Below are positions 34,008-43,672 of a stretch of 64,000 nucleotides of DNA, one piece after another. The translations under genes and the position numbers were made by a program. The stretch is taken from contig JBQTHM010000008.1 of the NCBI GenBank assembly GCA_052389895.1, positions 109,815 to 173,814 on the forward strand, given 5' to 3'. The notes under the pieces are model-generated. The model was given only the letters and a program-made list of their open reading frames with translations. It was not told the DNA's origin and did not search any database. The stretch is from CAVVXX01 sp052389895. Its GTDB lineage: Bacteria; Pseudomonadota; Alphaproteobacteria; Micropepsales; Micropepsaceae. How positions within the stretch are numbered: position 1 is the first letter of the stretch; each line of letters starts with the position of its first letter.

Positions 34008-35951
34008 ATGAGCGAACTGGACGTCTTTGATCTCTTCAACCAGGCGTACTCGCGCGAACAATCCGAAACGATGAGCTTGCGCGACTGGCTTCTGGCCGCG
34101 CGGGATGATTCGATGCTCTACGCCTCGCCCTCCGAAAGGCTGATCGCAGCCATCGGCGAGCCGGAATTGCTGGATACGGCCCAAGATTCGCGCCTCGGCC
34201 GCATCTTCTTCAATCGCACGATCAAGGTCTATCGCGCTTTCGACGGCTTCTTCGGGATGGAAGACACGATCGAGCGCATCGTCGGCTATTTCAAACATGC
34301 CGCGCAGGGATTGGAGGAGAAGCGGCAGATTCTTTACTTGCTCGGTCCGGTCGGCGGCGGCAAATCGTCCTTGGCGGAACGCCTGAAGGAGCTGATGGAG
34401 AAACATCCCATCTATGTGCTCAAGGCCGGAAATCAGGTCAGCCCCGTGTTCGAGAGCCCGCTCGGGCTTTTCCGCTCGGACGATCTCGCGGCGCTGCTTG
34501 AGGATCGCTACGGCATCGAGCGCCACCGGCTCACCGGTGTAATCAGCCCTTGGGCGGTGAAGCGCCTGGACGAATTTGGCGGCGACATTTCCAAATTCGA
34601 AGTGGCTAAGCTCTATCCCTCGAAGTTGCGTCAGATCGCAATCTCCAAGACCGAACCCGGCGACGAGAACAATCAGGACATTTCTTCACTGGCGGGCAAG
34701 GTGGACATCCGCAAGCTGGAGCACTTCAGCCAGAATGATCCGGACGCCTACAGCTTCTCGGGCGGACTGTGCCGCGCCAACCAGGGCCTGCTTGAATTTG
34801 TCGAAATGTTCAAGTCGCCGATCAAAGTCCTGCACCCGCTGCTGACGGCGACCCAGGAAGGCAACTACATCGGCACCGAAACGCTCGGCGCCATACCCTT
34901 CAACGGCATCATCCTGGCGCATTCGAACGAGGCCGAATGGCAGCTGTTCAAATCAAACAAGAACAATGAAGCGTTTCTCGATCGCATCTGCGTCATCAGT
35001 GTGCCCTACTGCCTGCGCGTCACGGAAGAAGTGAAGATCTACAATAAACTCCTGAAGGAATCGGAACTCGACTCCGCCACCTGTGCGCCCGAGACGCTGG
35101 AGATGCTGGCGCGTTTCTGCGTCATGACGCGGCTCAAGGAACACGAGAACTCCAATCTCATGTCCAAGTTGCGCGTCTATGATGGCGAAAAACTCCGCGA
35201 TACCGATCCCAAGGCCAAGACTTTGCAGGAGTATAAGGATGCCGCCGGCATAGACGAAGGAATGAGCGGCATATCCACTCGCTTTGCGTACAAGAGTCTG
35301 TCGGAAACCTTCAATTACGACGTAGCAGAAATCACAGCCGATCCTGTGCATCTTATGTACGTGATGGAACAGGCCATCAAGCGCGAACAGTTCCCCGACG
35401 ACCTGGAAAAGAGGTATCTGGAATTCATCAAAGCGGAGCTGGCGCCGCGCTATGCCGAATTCATCGGCAAGGAAATCCAGAAGGCCTATCTCGAATCGTA
35501 CGGCGAATACGGACAAAACCTGTTCGACCGTTACATCGCCTATGCCGACGCCTGGATCGAAGATCAGGACTTCAAGGATCCCGACACGGGCCAGCTACTT
35601 GACCGCGCCGCGCTCGACGTCGAGCTGTCGAAAATCGAGAAGCCCGCCGGCATCGCCAATCCGAAGGACTTCCGCAACGAAGTCGTGAAATTCGCGCTCC
35701 GCTATCGCGCGGCCAATGACGGCAAAAATCCTGCCTGGACGGCCTACGAGAAAATCCGCAACGTCATCGAGAAGAGGATGTTCACCCAGGTCGAGGACCT
35801 GCTGCCCGTCATTAGCTTCGAATCCAAGAAGGACAGCGACACCGAAACCAAACACAACGAGTTCGTCAAACGCATGCTGGCCCGCGGCTACACGCAGCGC
35901 CAGGTGCGCCGCCTCGTCGAATGGTACATGCGCGTCAACAAGGCGGGCTGA
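34008..35951 (+). CDS. prkA: PrkA family serine protein kinase (YeaG-like)
   Basis: The 647-residue protein matches the PrkA/YeaG family in length and sequence. An AAA-type domain in the N-terminal half has the P-loop LLGPVGGGKSSLAERL (near residue 115) and YVLKAGNQVSPVFESPLGLF. The family C-terminal domain ends with QRQVRRLVEWYMRVNKAG. In enterobacteria YeaG acts with YeaH under nitrogen starvation and in stationary phase. B. subtilis PrkA has been proposed as a kinase or AAA-type protease in sporulation. The ATG at 34008 follows GGAAGGAG. It heads a three-gene operon with yeaH and spoVR homologues. Confidence 0.95.
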   Translation: MSELDVFDLFNQAYSREQSETMSLRDWLLAARDDSMLYASPSERLIAAIGEPELLDTAQDSRLGRIFFNRTIKVYRAFDGFFGMEDTIERIVGYFKHAAQGLEEKRQILYLLGPVGGGKSSLAERLKELMEKHPIYVLKAGNQVSPVFESPLGLFRSDDLAALLEDRYGIERHRLTGVISPWAVKRLDEFGGDISKFEVAKLYPSKLRQIAISKTEPGDENNQDISSLAGKVDIRKLEHFSQNDPDAYSFSGGLCRANQGLLEFVEMFKSPIKVLHPLLTATQEGNYIGTETLGAIPFNGIILAHSNEAEWQLFKSNKNNEAFLDRICVISVPYCLRVTEEVKIYNKLLKESELDSATCAPETLEMLARFCVMTRLKEHENSNLMSKLRVYDGEKLRDTDPKAKTLQEYKDAAGIDEGMSGISTRFAYKSLSETFNYDVAEITADPVHLMYVMEQAIKREQFPDDLEKRYLEFIKAELAPRYAEFIGKEIQKAYLESYGEYGQNLFDRYIAYADAWIEDQDFKDPDTGQLLDRAALDVELSKIEKPAGIANPKDFRNEVVKFALRYRAANDGKNPAWTAYEKIRNVIEKRMFTQVEDLLPVISFESKKDSDTETKHNEFVKRMLARGYTQRQVRRLVEWYMRVNKAG

Positions 35952-35975
35952 CACGCGCGCGCCGGAAAAGGTGCC

Positions 35976-37280
35976 ATGGCCTATTTCATCGACCGGCGGC
36001 TGAATCCCAAAGGCAAGAGCCTCGCCAATCGCCAGCGGTTCATCCGCCGTGCGCGCGCCGAAATCCGCGAGGCCGTGCAGCGCTCGCTGAAGGAAGCAGG
36101 CGTGGCGGACGTCGCACGCGAGCGCAAGATCACCATTTCGGCCAGGAGCACGCGCGAGCCGCGTTTCCGGACCGATCCAAAGGCCGGCGGCGAACGCGAT
36201 TTCGTTCTTCCGGGCAATAAGGAGTTTGTCCCCGGCGATCAGATCAAGAAGCCGCGCGAGGGCGAAGGCGGGGCCGGCAAGGAAGCGGCCACCTCGGGCG
36301 AGGGCGAGGACGATTTTGAGTTCATCATGCACGAGGACGAAATTCTCGATATTTTCTTCGAGGACCTCGAGCTTCCCAACCTGATCCGCACCTCGCTGAA
36401 GGACGCCTCCGCGCGCAGCTGGAAGCGCGTGGGGCTGAGCACTATCGGCGCGCCCAACCAGATCAATCTCGTGCGTACGATGCGCAATGCCTATGGACGG
36501 CGTATCGCACTCAAGCGGCCTACGCTGGAGGCCGTGAAGGCGTTGGAAGAACAAATTGCTGCGCTGGAAAAATCAGAATCCCCTGATGCGAAGGCGACGC
36601 TCGCGGCGCTAAAGGCGGAACTCGATTTGCTCAATGCCAAGCGAAAATGGATCGCCTATGTCGATCCGCTCGACGTCCGCTACAACGCCTTTGTCGAGCA
36701 GCCCGTGCCCACGAGCCAAGCCGTGATGTTTTGCCTGATGGATGTGTCGGGCTCTATGGGCGAGCGCGAGAAGGATCTCGCCAAGCGCTTCTTCTTGCTG
36801 CTGCACTTGTTCCTCAAGCACCGTTACAAACGCGTGGATATCGTGTTCATTCGCCACACGCACGATGCGCAGGAAGTAGACGAGGAGACCTTCTTCTATT
36901 CGCGGCAGTCGGGCGGAACCATCGTCTCCAGCGCGCTGGAAAAGATGATGGACGTTCAACGCGAACGCTATGCGACATCGGATTGGAACATCTATGCGGC
37001 GCAAGCTTCGGACGGTTACACGCAATCGGGCGATGCCAAGCGCTGCGTGGATTTACTAAACGCCTCGCTCATGCCCATGTGCCAGTACTACGCCTATATC
37101 GAGATATTGGATGAGCGCGAAATGGAGGTGTTCGCCAACGAGGAAGCGGGCGCCGAGCTGTGGCGCGCCTATCGCACGGTCGCCTCGCGCTGGCCGAATT
37201 TTGTTACCAAGCGCATCGCCAAGCCGTCCGATATCTTTCCGGTCTTCCACGATCTCTTCAAAAAGGTGGAAGCGCGATGA
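35976..37280 (+). CDS. yeaH: YeaH/YhbH family protein (DUF444) with VWA-like domain
   Basis: The 434-residue protein has a basic N-terminus (IDRRLNPKGKSLANRQRFIR), an acidic linker (about residues 85-125), and a von Willebrand A-like C-terminal half with the MIDAS-type DVSGSMGE near residue 260. Family members are always found with PrkA, and YeaH partners YeaG in E. coli. The start is 24 bp after prkA, and the stop overlaps spoVR by 4 bp. A metal-dependent adhesion-type fold suggests protein-protein binding. Confidence 0.95.
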   Translation: MAYFIDRRLNPKGKSLANRQRFIRRARAEIREAVQRSLKEAGVADVARERKITISARSTREPRFRTDPKAGGERDFVLPGNKEFVPGDQIKKPREGEGGAGKEAATSGEGEDDFEFIMHEDEILDIFFEDLELPNLIRTSLKDASARSWKRVGLSTIGAPNQINLVRTMRNAYGRRIALKRPTLEAVKALEEQIAALEKSESPDAKATLAALKAELDLLNAKRKWIAYVDPLDVRYNAFVEQPVPTSQAVMFCLMDVSGSMGEREKDLAKRFFLLLHLFLKHRYKRVDIVFIRHTHDAQEVDEETFFYSRQSGGTIVSSALEKMMDVQRERYATSDWNIYAAQASDGYTQSGDAKRCVDLLNASLMPMCQYYAYIEILDEREMEVFANEEAGAELWRAYRTVASRWPNFVTKRIAKPSDIFPVFHDLFKKVEAR

Positions 37281-38788
37281 GCACACACAAGCTTCTCTTC
37301 ACCGAACCCGAATGGGATTTCGAGACGCTTGATCGCGTCTACAAAGCGCTCGAGGAAATCGCGCTCGAAGATCTAAAGCTGGACATTTATCCCAATCAAA
37401 TCGAAGTGATTTCAACCGAGCAGATGCTGGACGCCTATTCCGCCATGGGCATGCCACTCATGTATCATCACTGGTCATTTGGAAAATTGTTCGCGCGCGA
37501 GGAGGCTCTCTATCGCAAAGGGCACGTAGGCCTTGCCTACGAAATCGTCATCAATTCCAACCCCTGCATCTGCCATTTGCTGGAAGAAAATTCGATGACG
37601 ATGCAGACCTTGGTGCTGGCTCACGCGGCCTTTGGGCACAATCACTTTTTCAAGAACAACTACCTTTTCAAGCAGTGGACCAACGCCGAAGGTATTCTCG
37701 ATTATTTGGCCTTCGCCAAGCATTACGTTTCGGCTTGTGAAGAGCGCTATGGCCGTTCGGATGTTGAGGCCACGCTCGATTCCGCACACGCTCTGATGGA
37801 GCAGGGCGTGTTCCGCTATCGCCGTCCGCCGCGCCCGTCAAAGAGCCGCATTCTGGAAAAGCTGCGCAAACGCGTCGCGCATGCGGAAGAGGATTACAGC
37901 GAACTTTGGCGTACGCTGCCGCAAGGGGCTGAGCCTCCGCCGCTACCTGCCTCATGGGAGATCGAAGAAGAAGACGTCGGGGGCGAAATTAAGCTCCCGG
38001 AAGAGAATGTCCTTTATTTCCTCGAAAAATATTCACCGGTAATGAAGGGTTGGCAGCGGGAAATCCTCCGCATCGTGCGCAACCTCGCGCAGTATTTCTA
38101 TCCCCAGCGGCAGACAAAGGTGATGAACGAAGGCGCGGCCACATTCGTGCACCACTATCTGGTGCATGCGCTTTATGACCGCGGGCTGATAAGCGAGGGC
38201 TCGATCTTCGAATTCCTGCACAGCCACACGGCGGTGATTTTCCAGCCCGATTTCGACGACAAACGGTACGCGGGACTAAACCCCTACGCGCTCGGGTTTG
38301 CCATGATGTCGGACATCCGCCGCATTTGCGACGACCCGACATCCGAAGACCGCGACTGGTTTCCCGGTTTTGCCGGCTCGGGCGACTGGCGCGCGGTGCT
38401 CAAGGACGCCTGGGCCAACTACCGGGACGAAAGCTTTATCGGTCAGTTTTTGAGCCCGAAGGTGATCCGCGATTTCCGGCTGTTTTCGCTTTACGACAAG
38501 ACGCAGGAGCCCGCGCTCACCGTTTCGGCCATTCACGACGAAATGGGCTATCGCCGCGTGCGTACCGACCTTGCACGATCCTACGACGTGAGCGAGGCGG
38601 ACCCGAATATTCAGGTCGTGAGCGCAACGCTAAAGGGCGACCGCACGCTCACGCTGCTGCATCGCCGCCATCGCGGTCTGCCATTGAGCGAGACGGGCAA
38701 GGCGCACGTGCTTGCGCATATCGAGCGCCTCTGGGGGCACGGAGTGGTGCTCCGGGAAGAAAGCGAAAGCGAGAACCAGGCTGGTTGA
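37277..38788 (+). CDS. spoVR: SpoVR family protein
   Basis: The 503-residue protein is a SpoVR/YcgB homologue. Family marks include the early YPNQIEVISTEQMLDAYSAM region, MYHHWSFGK, HAAFGHNHFFKNNYLF, KVMNEGAATFVHHY and NPYALGF. In B. subtilis SpoVR affects spore cortex formation. In non-sporulating proteobacteria it joins the PrkA-YeaH module with unknown activity. The conserved histidines and the NEGxAxxxHH motif suggest a metalloenzyme-like core. The start overlaps the yeaH stop by 4 bp. Confidence 0.95.
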   Translation: MSTHKLLFTEPEWDFETLDRVYKALEEIALEDLKLDIYPNQIEVISTEQMLDAYSAMGMPLMYHHWSFGKLFAREEALYRKGHVGLAYEIVINSNPCICHLLEENSMTMQTLVLAHAAFGHNHFFKNNYLFKQWTNAEGILDYLAFAKHYVSACEERYGRSDVEATLDSAHALMEQGVFRYRRPPRPSKSRILEKLRKRVAHAEEDYSELWRTLPQGAEPPPLPASWEIEEEDVGGEIKLPEENVLYFLEKYSPVMKGWQREILRIVRNLAQYFYPQRQTKVMNEGAATFVHHYLVHALYDRGLISEGSIFEFLHSHTAVIFQPDFDDKRYAGLNPYALGFAMMSDIRRICDDPTSEDRDWFPGFAGSGDWRAVLKDAWANYRDESFIGQFLSPKVIRDFRLFSLYDKTQEPALTVSAIHDEMGYRRVRTDLARSYDVSEADPNIQVVSATLKGDRTLTLLHRRHRGLPLSETGKAHVLAHIERLWGHGVVLREESESENQAG

Positions 38789-38791
38789 CGA

Positions 38792-39805
38792 TCAGACCTG
38801 GCGTGCGCCGATGGCGTGCGACATCGACTGAAGTTGGTAGATGGCCGTCTGTTTCAAAGTATTGATCATCTGACCTTCGTGGCGTTCGAGCGCGGCCAGC
38901 AGTTGCAGAAATTTCATGCGGTTGAAGTGCACGATGCGGTCGAACAATTCTTCGGCATTGCTTTCGCCGAGGTCCTGCATGATGCGGTAGAACACGCCCT
39001 TGGGCACACGTGGAAAACGTGAGCTGCCGATCAACAGGTGCGACAGCGTGATCTGATTGCCGTTTGTCTTTACGACTGGACCGCGCGCATCGCCCAGCTT
39101 CGCTTTTTCCTGAATCTGTCGCTGAATTACGAGCCGCCGGTTGCCTGACGGAATGTTCATGAAAAGGCTGAAGGCAAGCGGCTCGTCATGGGCGAACCCC
39201 CAAGTTGTGAAATCGGTGAATGGGTCCGTCGCATCGAAGTAATGAACGAGGATCTCCTCTTCGAAGGTGCCCGACACGACGATGCCCTCCTTGTACTGGA
39301 ACGAGACCCCCTTCCTTCCGTGATTTACCAGCTCGATTACAGGCATCAGAACGTAGCGGCCTTTGCTTCCAAGCATCCGCGATTTGAGGAAGCGATGCTC
39401 GATGCGATTGTCGCGCTCGCCGCGAAAGAAGACGGCCATGCCGAAATCCTTCGCCAGCATGGCACGGATTTCGCTGGGCAGTGCGTCCATCGCGTCGATG
39501 AATGCGGCGCATTCTTCGCGTCCGCCGCCGCCCCAGCCGTAGCTTTCCTGATAGCGCTCGAAGAATTGCCTTTCGCGTGCGCCGACCTTTGCCTCGGGCT
39601 TCAGGCGGACCGTGCCGTTCACGTAGGCGATGTCAGCAACGCGCAACAGCAGGTTTTCGGGAACGAACAGATTGACCGGTTTTGTCGTATCGATGGGGAA
39701 AAGCCCGCGGCCATGCGTGCCCGCCCCCATACAGACGTTATCCGCCGCGCCCCCCAGCGCGCGGAATTCGCCGGTCATTTCATCCCAGGACCACTCCGGG
39801 GTCAT
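38792..39805 (-). CDS. SET-domain protein (LSMT/SETD6-like lysine methyltransferase candidate)
   Basis: This 337-residue protein carries a divergent SET domain of the RuBisCO-LSMT/SETD6 layout. GRGLFPIDTTKP resembles the N-terminal SET strand. LKSRMLGSKGRYVLMPVIEL followed by VNHG corresponds to the SR...P..D..NH motif. FEEEILVHYFDATDPF then WGF corresponds to the GEEI..xYG...N...L...GF motif. The C-terminal ~130 residues are helical, like the LSMT substrate-binding domain. Such enzymes methylate protein lysines. The target is unknown, and no substrate is evident. It converges on the spoVR gene with a 3-bp gap. Catalytic tyrosine and NH residues appear present. Confidence 0.7.
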   Translation of the reverse strand: MTPEWSWDEMTGEFRALGGAADNVCMGAGTHGRGLFPIDTTKPVNLFVPENLLLRVADIAYVNGTVRLKPEAKVGARERQFFERYQESYGWGGGGREECAAFIDAMDALPSEIRAMLAKDFGMAVFFRGERDNRIEHRFLKSRMLGSKGRYVLMPVIELVNHGRKGVSFQYKEGIVVSGTFEEEILVHYFDATDPFTDFTTWGFAHDEPLAFSLFMNIPSGNRRLVIQRQIQEKAKLGDARGPVVKTNGNQITLSHLLIGSSRFPRVPKGVFYRIMQDLGESNAEELFDRIVHFNRMKFLQLLAALERHEGQMINTLKQTAIYQLQSMSHAIGARQV

Positions 39806-39827
39806 TCACGCTTAATCCCGTGTGTTT

Positions 39828-39902
39828 TGGAGCGGGCGAAGGGAATTGAACCCTCGACATTCAGCTTGGGACGCTGACGTTCTACCACTGAACTACGCCC
39901 GC
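39828..39902 (-). tRNA. tRNA-Gly (anticodon CCC)
   Basis: The acceptor arm pairs GCGGGCG with CGCCCGC, and the 3' CCA is encoded (39828-39830). The D-arm is TAGTTCAGTGGTAGAAC, the anticodon stem is TCAGC/GCTGA with loop GTCCCAA, and the T-arm holds GGTTCAATTCC. The anticodon CCC reads GGG glycine codons. The first base is at 39902. Confidence 0.95.
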
Positions 39903-40194
39903 GCTTCACGGCGCTTTTAGCATGCACATGCCAAGCCACGGAAGTGTCAGCAAAAATCGGAACGCAACTGCAGAAAAGGGTGAGGCGGCCGATCCGGTGG
40001 ACCTTGCCGCCTCACATGAGCCCCCTCGATGCGGACCCAGAGATCGCGCATCCTCGCCCCTCCGTGGACGCACGACTGATTTGAAAAATCGCGCGATAGC
40101 TTGATGGGCGCAATCAGATTGTGGCCGGTTTCGATGTATTTATGCAGGACTGTGGAAAGAAAGACACAGACACAAGTGTGGTAGTGCGCGGGCC

Positions 40195-41358
40195 TCAAGG
40201 CTCGCGGAAATGCTTGGAAAGCCTGAGGCCCTGCCGCTGGTAACTTGAGCCCAGCGCTTCGCCATAAACCTGTGGTGGCGGGTCGGTGAGCCGCTCGAAC
40301 ACAAGTCGGCCGATGATCTGGCCGTGCTCGAGGATAAAGGGCACCTCGCGCGAGCGTACCTCGAGCACGGCCCGCGCGCCCCGGCCCTTGCCAGCCTCAT
40401 GGCCAAAGCCAGGGTCGAAGAATCCCGCATAATGCACACGGAATTCGCCGACCATCGGATTAAAGGGAACCATCTCGGCTGCGAAATCGGGCGGGATAGA
40501 AACAGCCTCGCGCGAGGCCAAAATGTAGAATTCGTCCGGATCGAGCACGATCGCCGATTCTTTTCGCGCGTAGACCGGGTCCCAGAAGTCGAGCGGCTCA
40601 TAGGCCGCGCGCGAATCCACGTCGATTACGCCCGCGTGCCTTTTGGCTCGCCAGCCCACCTGGCGGGTCAACGCCTCGCCCTGCAGGTCCACGGTGAGGC
40701 CGAGGCCGCCATCAATGTCCGCAATGCCATCCACGAGGCCTACCTCTTCATGCAGCCGTTTAAGCTGAGTGTCAGTGAATTGCGGCGAGCCGTGGCGCAA
40801 TCGCAGCTGATTCAGCCGCGAACCTTTGCGCACCAGAATGGGGAAAGTGCGTGGGCTAATTTCGGCATAAAGGGGTCCGCGATAATTCTCTTCGACGCGG
40901 TCGAATGACTGCGCATCATCCGTGATGAGACGAGTAAACACGTCGAGCCGCCCCGTAGAACTTTTCGGATTTGCGATGCCCGACACACGGAAGGACAGCT
41001 CGAGCTGTTCCAGCAGCGGCACGACATAGACGCAGCCGGTTTCCAGCACGGCGCTCTTTCGCAGGTCGATTTCATGGATCGCCATATGCGCGAGCTTGTC
41101 CGCCACGCGCGTCCCGCGCCCGGGCAGGAAACTCGCGCGCACGCGGTAGGCAAGCGCGCCCAGCCTGAGATCGATGCTGGCGGGCTGTATTTGCTCGTCC
41201 AGAATCGGGTCCGCGGCGAGTACCTCGCGCCGTGCGCGGATTAGGCGTTTCAATACGTGACTGGGAAGAATTCCTGTCGAGTGCCGGCCGTAGCCAACGG
41301 CCGCGGAATTTTCCTCCGCGCCTCCTGCTTCAAATGGCAATCGTTCCGGTTCGGCCAT
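40195..41358 (-). CDS. dcd: 2'-deoxycytidine 5'-triphosphate deaminase (long alphaproteobacterial form)
   Basis: The 387-residue protein resembles two Dcd-like trimeric dUTPase-fold halves in one chain, as in alphaproteobacterial 2'-dCTP deaminase. Visible parts include QIQPASIDLRLG, SGIANPKSSTGRLDVFTRLI, AEISPRTFPILVRKGSRLNQL and, in the second half, FFDPGFGHEAGKGRGARAVL followed by EVRSREVPFILEHGQIIGRL. The enzyme converts dCTP to dUTP for dTMP synthesis. The start is uncertain. I chose the ATG at 41358, but the ATG at 41388 is also possible, and neither has a strong ribosome site. Confidence 0.87.
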   Translation of the reverse strand: MAEPERLPFEAGGAEENSAAVGYGRHSTGILPSHVLKRLIRARREVLAADPILDEQIQPASIDLRLGALAYRVRASFLPGRGTRVADKLAHMAIHEIDLRKSAVLETGCVYVVPLLEQLELSFRVSGIANPKSSTGRLDVFTRLITDDAQSFDRVEENYRGPLYAEISPRTFPILVRKGSRLNQLRLRHGSPQFTDTQLKRLHEEVGLVDGIADIDGGLGLTVDLQGEALTRQVGWRAKRHAGVIDVDSRAAYEPLDFWDPVYARKESAIVLDPDEFYILASREAVSIPPDFAAEMVPFNPMVGEFRVHYAGFFDPGFGHEAGKGRGARAVLEVRSREVPFILEHGQIIGRLVFERLTDPPPQVYGEALGSSYQRQGLRLSKHFREP

Positions 41359-41449
41359 CTCCCGCGACTCTAAGGATAAGACGTTCATAACGCTTGGGCA
41401 CGCGGAGCCCAAGTCATGGCGTGCCACCAACACAGAAAAATAGGCAAAA

Positions 41450-43585
41450 TCAGGCGGCGAGATCGGGATAAAGCCGCGTGAGCGCTTCCTTCGCGCGGTG
41501 GTGCTCGGTCAGCACATGCTGAGCGGCGACATAAAGCGAGCCTTTGCCCTCCCGGCTCGCTTGGGCAAGCGCCCGCGCGGATGCCGTAAGCGCGGCAAGA
41601 CCGAGCCCGCCTGCGGCTCCCGCAATGTCGCGTGCGACGCGGCCTGCTTGGTTCCAGTCCTGCGCCTCGGAGGCACCGGCAAGCGAAGCCGCAAGGCCTT
41701 CCGCAGTGGCGAGGTACGCCTGAAGAATATCCACTAGGGTCTTCAGCCCGACCGAACGCTCAAGAATTGCGAAAGCGTTGGCATCGATCGCGGAATCGGG
41801 CGGCCAAGCTTCAGAAGCGAGATCGTTTCTATCCAGTTCGGAGTTGGCTGTTGCCGTTTCGATTGCCGCATACAGGGCGCCCGCCGCGGACGGCCAGCGC
41901 AAAACAGAATCGGCATTCTGCGGAGCGCGCACATCACGCGGCACTAGCGCCAAGATCGGAATGGTAAACTGAGGCGCCTGAAGCAACGCTTCGATGCCGT
42001 CTCCTGCAACGATCATCAGCGAATACGTACCGCTTTCGGCCGACGCGACGGCGTCCGCCACCGTCGACTTGAACGAAATGCGGTTTCCGAACGGGGTGAG
42101 GAGACGCTCGAGGCTTGTGCGCGTCGTGAGATCCGGCACGTAGCCGATAAGCATCAGCCCCGAAGGTGGCGCGGAGATTTCTTCGGGAAGCTCCTCGCCC
42201 GCAACCTGCGCAGATATCGGGACGGTAAACCAGAACTTCGCGCCCACGCCAGCCTTGCTTTCGAATCCGATTTCGCCGCCCAGCGAATTCACGATGCGTT
42301 TGGCCACGGCCAACCCGACGCCCGCGCCATTATGCTTCCTCGCATAAGTTTCGTCCGTGCGGGCAAAGGGATCGAAAAGTGCCGGCAAAACCTCTTCCTG
42401 AACGCCAGGGCCCGTATCTGTCACTTCGAAGCGCACCAACGCGCGCCCATCCGCGCCCGCGACCGGTTCAGCGGCGATTTCGATACCGCCCTTGTCGGTG
42501 AATTTGATCGCGTTGCTGCAAAGTTTGAGCAGCACGCGGCGAAGCTGGCGCGGATCCGAGGCAACGCGCGGCAGTGCGGGCGCGACCTTCAGCGAAAGCT
42601 GCAACCGCTTCTGCCAGGCGTTCGGCTGTAGCAGCCGCGCCACGGTGCGCATGGCCTGCGCAGCATTGCAGCCTTCCTTTGGGACGGTGGGCATTTGTTC
42701 GTCGCGCCGGGCAAGATCGAGCACGTCGTCCAAAAGGGTCGTTAGACCGCGTCCCGCATCGAGAAGTACGGTCACGTATTCGCGTTGCGAATTGTCGAGT
42801 TTGCTGCGCTCCAGCAGCTGCGACATGCCCAGCATCGCGTTTAGCGGCGTGCGCAGCTCGTGGCTCATCGTTGCGAAAAAGGCAGATTTTGCACGTTCGC
42901 TTGCGCGGGCGGCATCGCGCGCGACTTCGGCTTCGTGCTTTTCGTGCTGAAGGCGTACGACGAGCAGCGCGTTATCGTGCCGTAGCCGCACGCTGTCGTC
43001 GATCATGCGCCCTATGGCGTCGCAATAGCTGTAAAGAACGCCACCGAAGAAGAGCACGAGAATACTCGTGAGCATGGCGTACGAACTACCGTCCATTACC
43101 AGCATGCCGGCAAGCGGCCCCAGTGAGAACGAGGCATGGGCAAGGTATGCCGGCCGATAGGCGGCCCGGACGATGAACTCCGTGGCAGTCATGCCCAGGA
43201 AAGCAAGACATAGATAAGCCTGCGCGGGGAACGCATTGGGCACGAACCATACGATCGCGCCGAAGCCCCAGATTGCGCCTACGACGCCTGATAGCGTCGT
43301 GTACCGGTCGAGCCAAATTCTGGGATCGTCGTCCGGATGGCGTGCGTCGAATTTCTTTTTCAGCCGGTTGCCGTAAATCGTCGCCACGATCTGCAGCACG
43401 AATGGGGCCGTAGTCAGCCAAAGACCGCCCGGGCGGTGGGCGATCGTAGCTGCCATGCACAGGGCGGCAAAGGGCAGAAACAAATAGTATTGGCTGAGTG
43501 CGAAAAGCACCGATGCGCGCCCGTTCAGCAGCGCCCGCTCTTCGGCGGCGCTACCAGGCTTCAAGTTTGTTGTAGGCAGGCGCAT
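41450..43585 (-). CDS. membrane hybrid sensor histidine kinase with degenerate receiver and Hpt-like tail
   Basis: The 711-residue kinase has about six N-terminal membrane helices (residues ~20-200), a short coiled segment, a HisKA domain with the canonical histidine in MSHELRTPLNAMLG and an HATPase domain (LKLCSNAIKFT, DTGPGV, GAGVGLAVAKRI). The receiver-like region that follows (GYVPDLTTR, SLMIVAGDG, LRWPSAAGAL) lacks the acidic pair, the phospho-acceptor aspartate and the KP lysine. A final Hpt-like helix has ARDIAGAAGGLG where the phosphohistidine should be. So the kinase core looks active, but the phosphorelay part does not. The gene is divergent from lysK. No response regulator is adjacent. 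Confidence 0.85.
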   Translation of the reverse strand: MRLPTTNLKPGSAAEERALLNGRASVLFALSQYYLFLPFAALCMAATIAHRPGGLWLTTAPFVLQIVATIYGNRLKKKFDARHPDDDPRIWLDRYTTLSGVVGAIWGFGAIVWFVPNAFPAQAYLCLAFLGMTATEFIVRAAYRPAYLAHASFSLGPLAGMLVMDGSSYAMLTSILVLFFGGVLYSYCDAIGRMIDDSVRLRHDNALLVVRLQHEKHEAEVARDAARASERAKSAFFATMSHELRTPLNAMLGMSQLLERSKLDNSQREYVTVLLDAGRGLTTLLDDVLDLARRDEQMPTVPKEGCNAAQAMRTVARLLQPNAWQKRLQLSLKVAPALPRVASDPRQLRRVLLKLCSNAIKFTDKGGIEIAAEPVAGADGRALVRFEVTDTGPGVQEEVLPALFDPFARTDETYARKHNGAGVGLAVAKRIVNSLGGEIGFESKAGVGAKFWFTVPISAQVAGEELPEEISAPPSGLMLIGYVPDLTTRTSLERLLTPFGNRISFKSTVADAVASAESGTYSLMIVAGDGIEALLQAPQFTIPILALVPRDVRAPQNADSVLRWPSAAGALYAAIETATANSELDRNDLASEAWPPDSAIDANAFAILERSVGLKTLVDILQAYLATAEGLAASLAGASEAQDWNQAGRVARDIAGAAGGLGLAALTASARALAQASREGKGSLYVAAQHVLTEHHRAKEALTRLYPDLAA

Positions 43586-43672
43586 GGGTGTCCGCCCCGG
43601 CTTCGCGTTGACCCGGATACACCGCAAGCCTAGCTTTCGCCCGTTGCAGGTCGTTAAACGCAAAGGTTCAAA

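Noticed and set aside
33480..34526. 348-codon open frame on the minus strand over the prkA upstream gap
   Set aside because: Half of it is antisense to prkA, and the remainder has no family features. The gap is better read as regulatory DNA.
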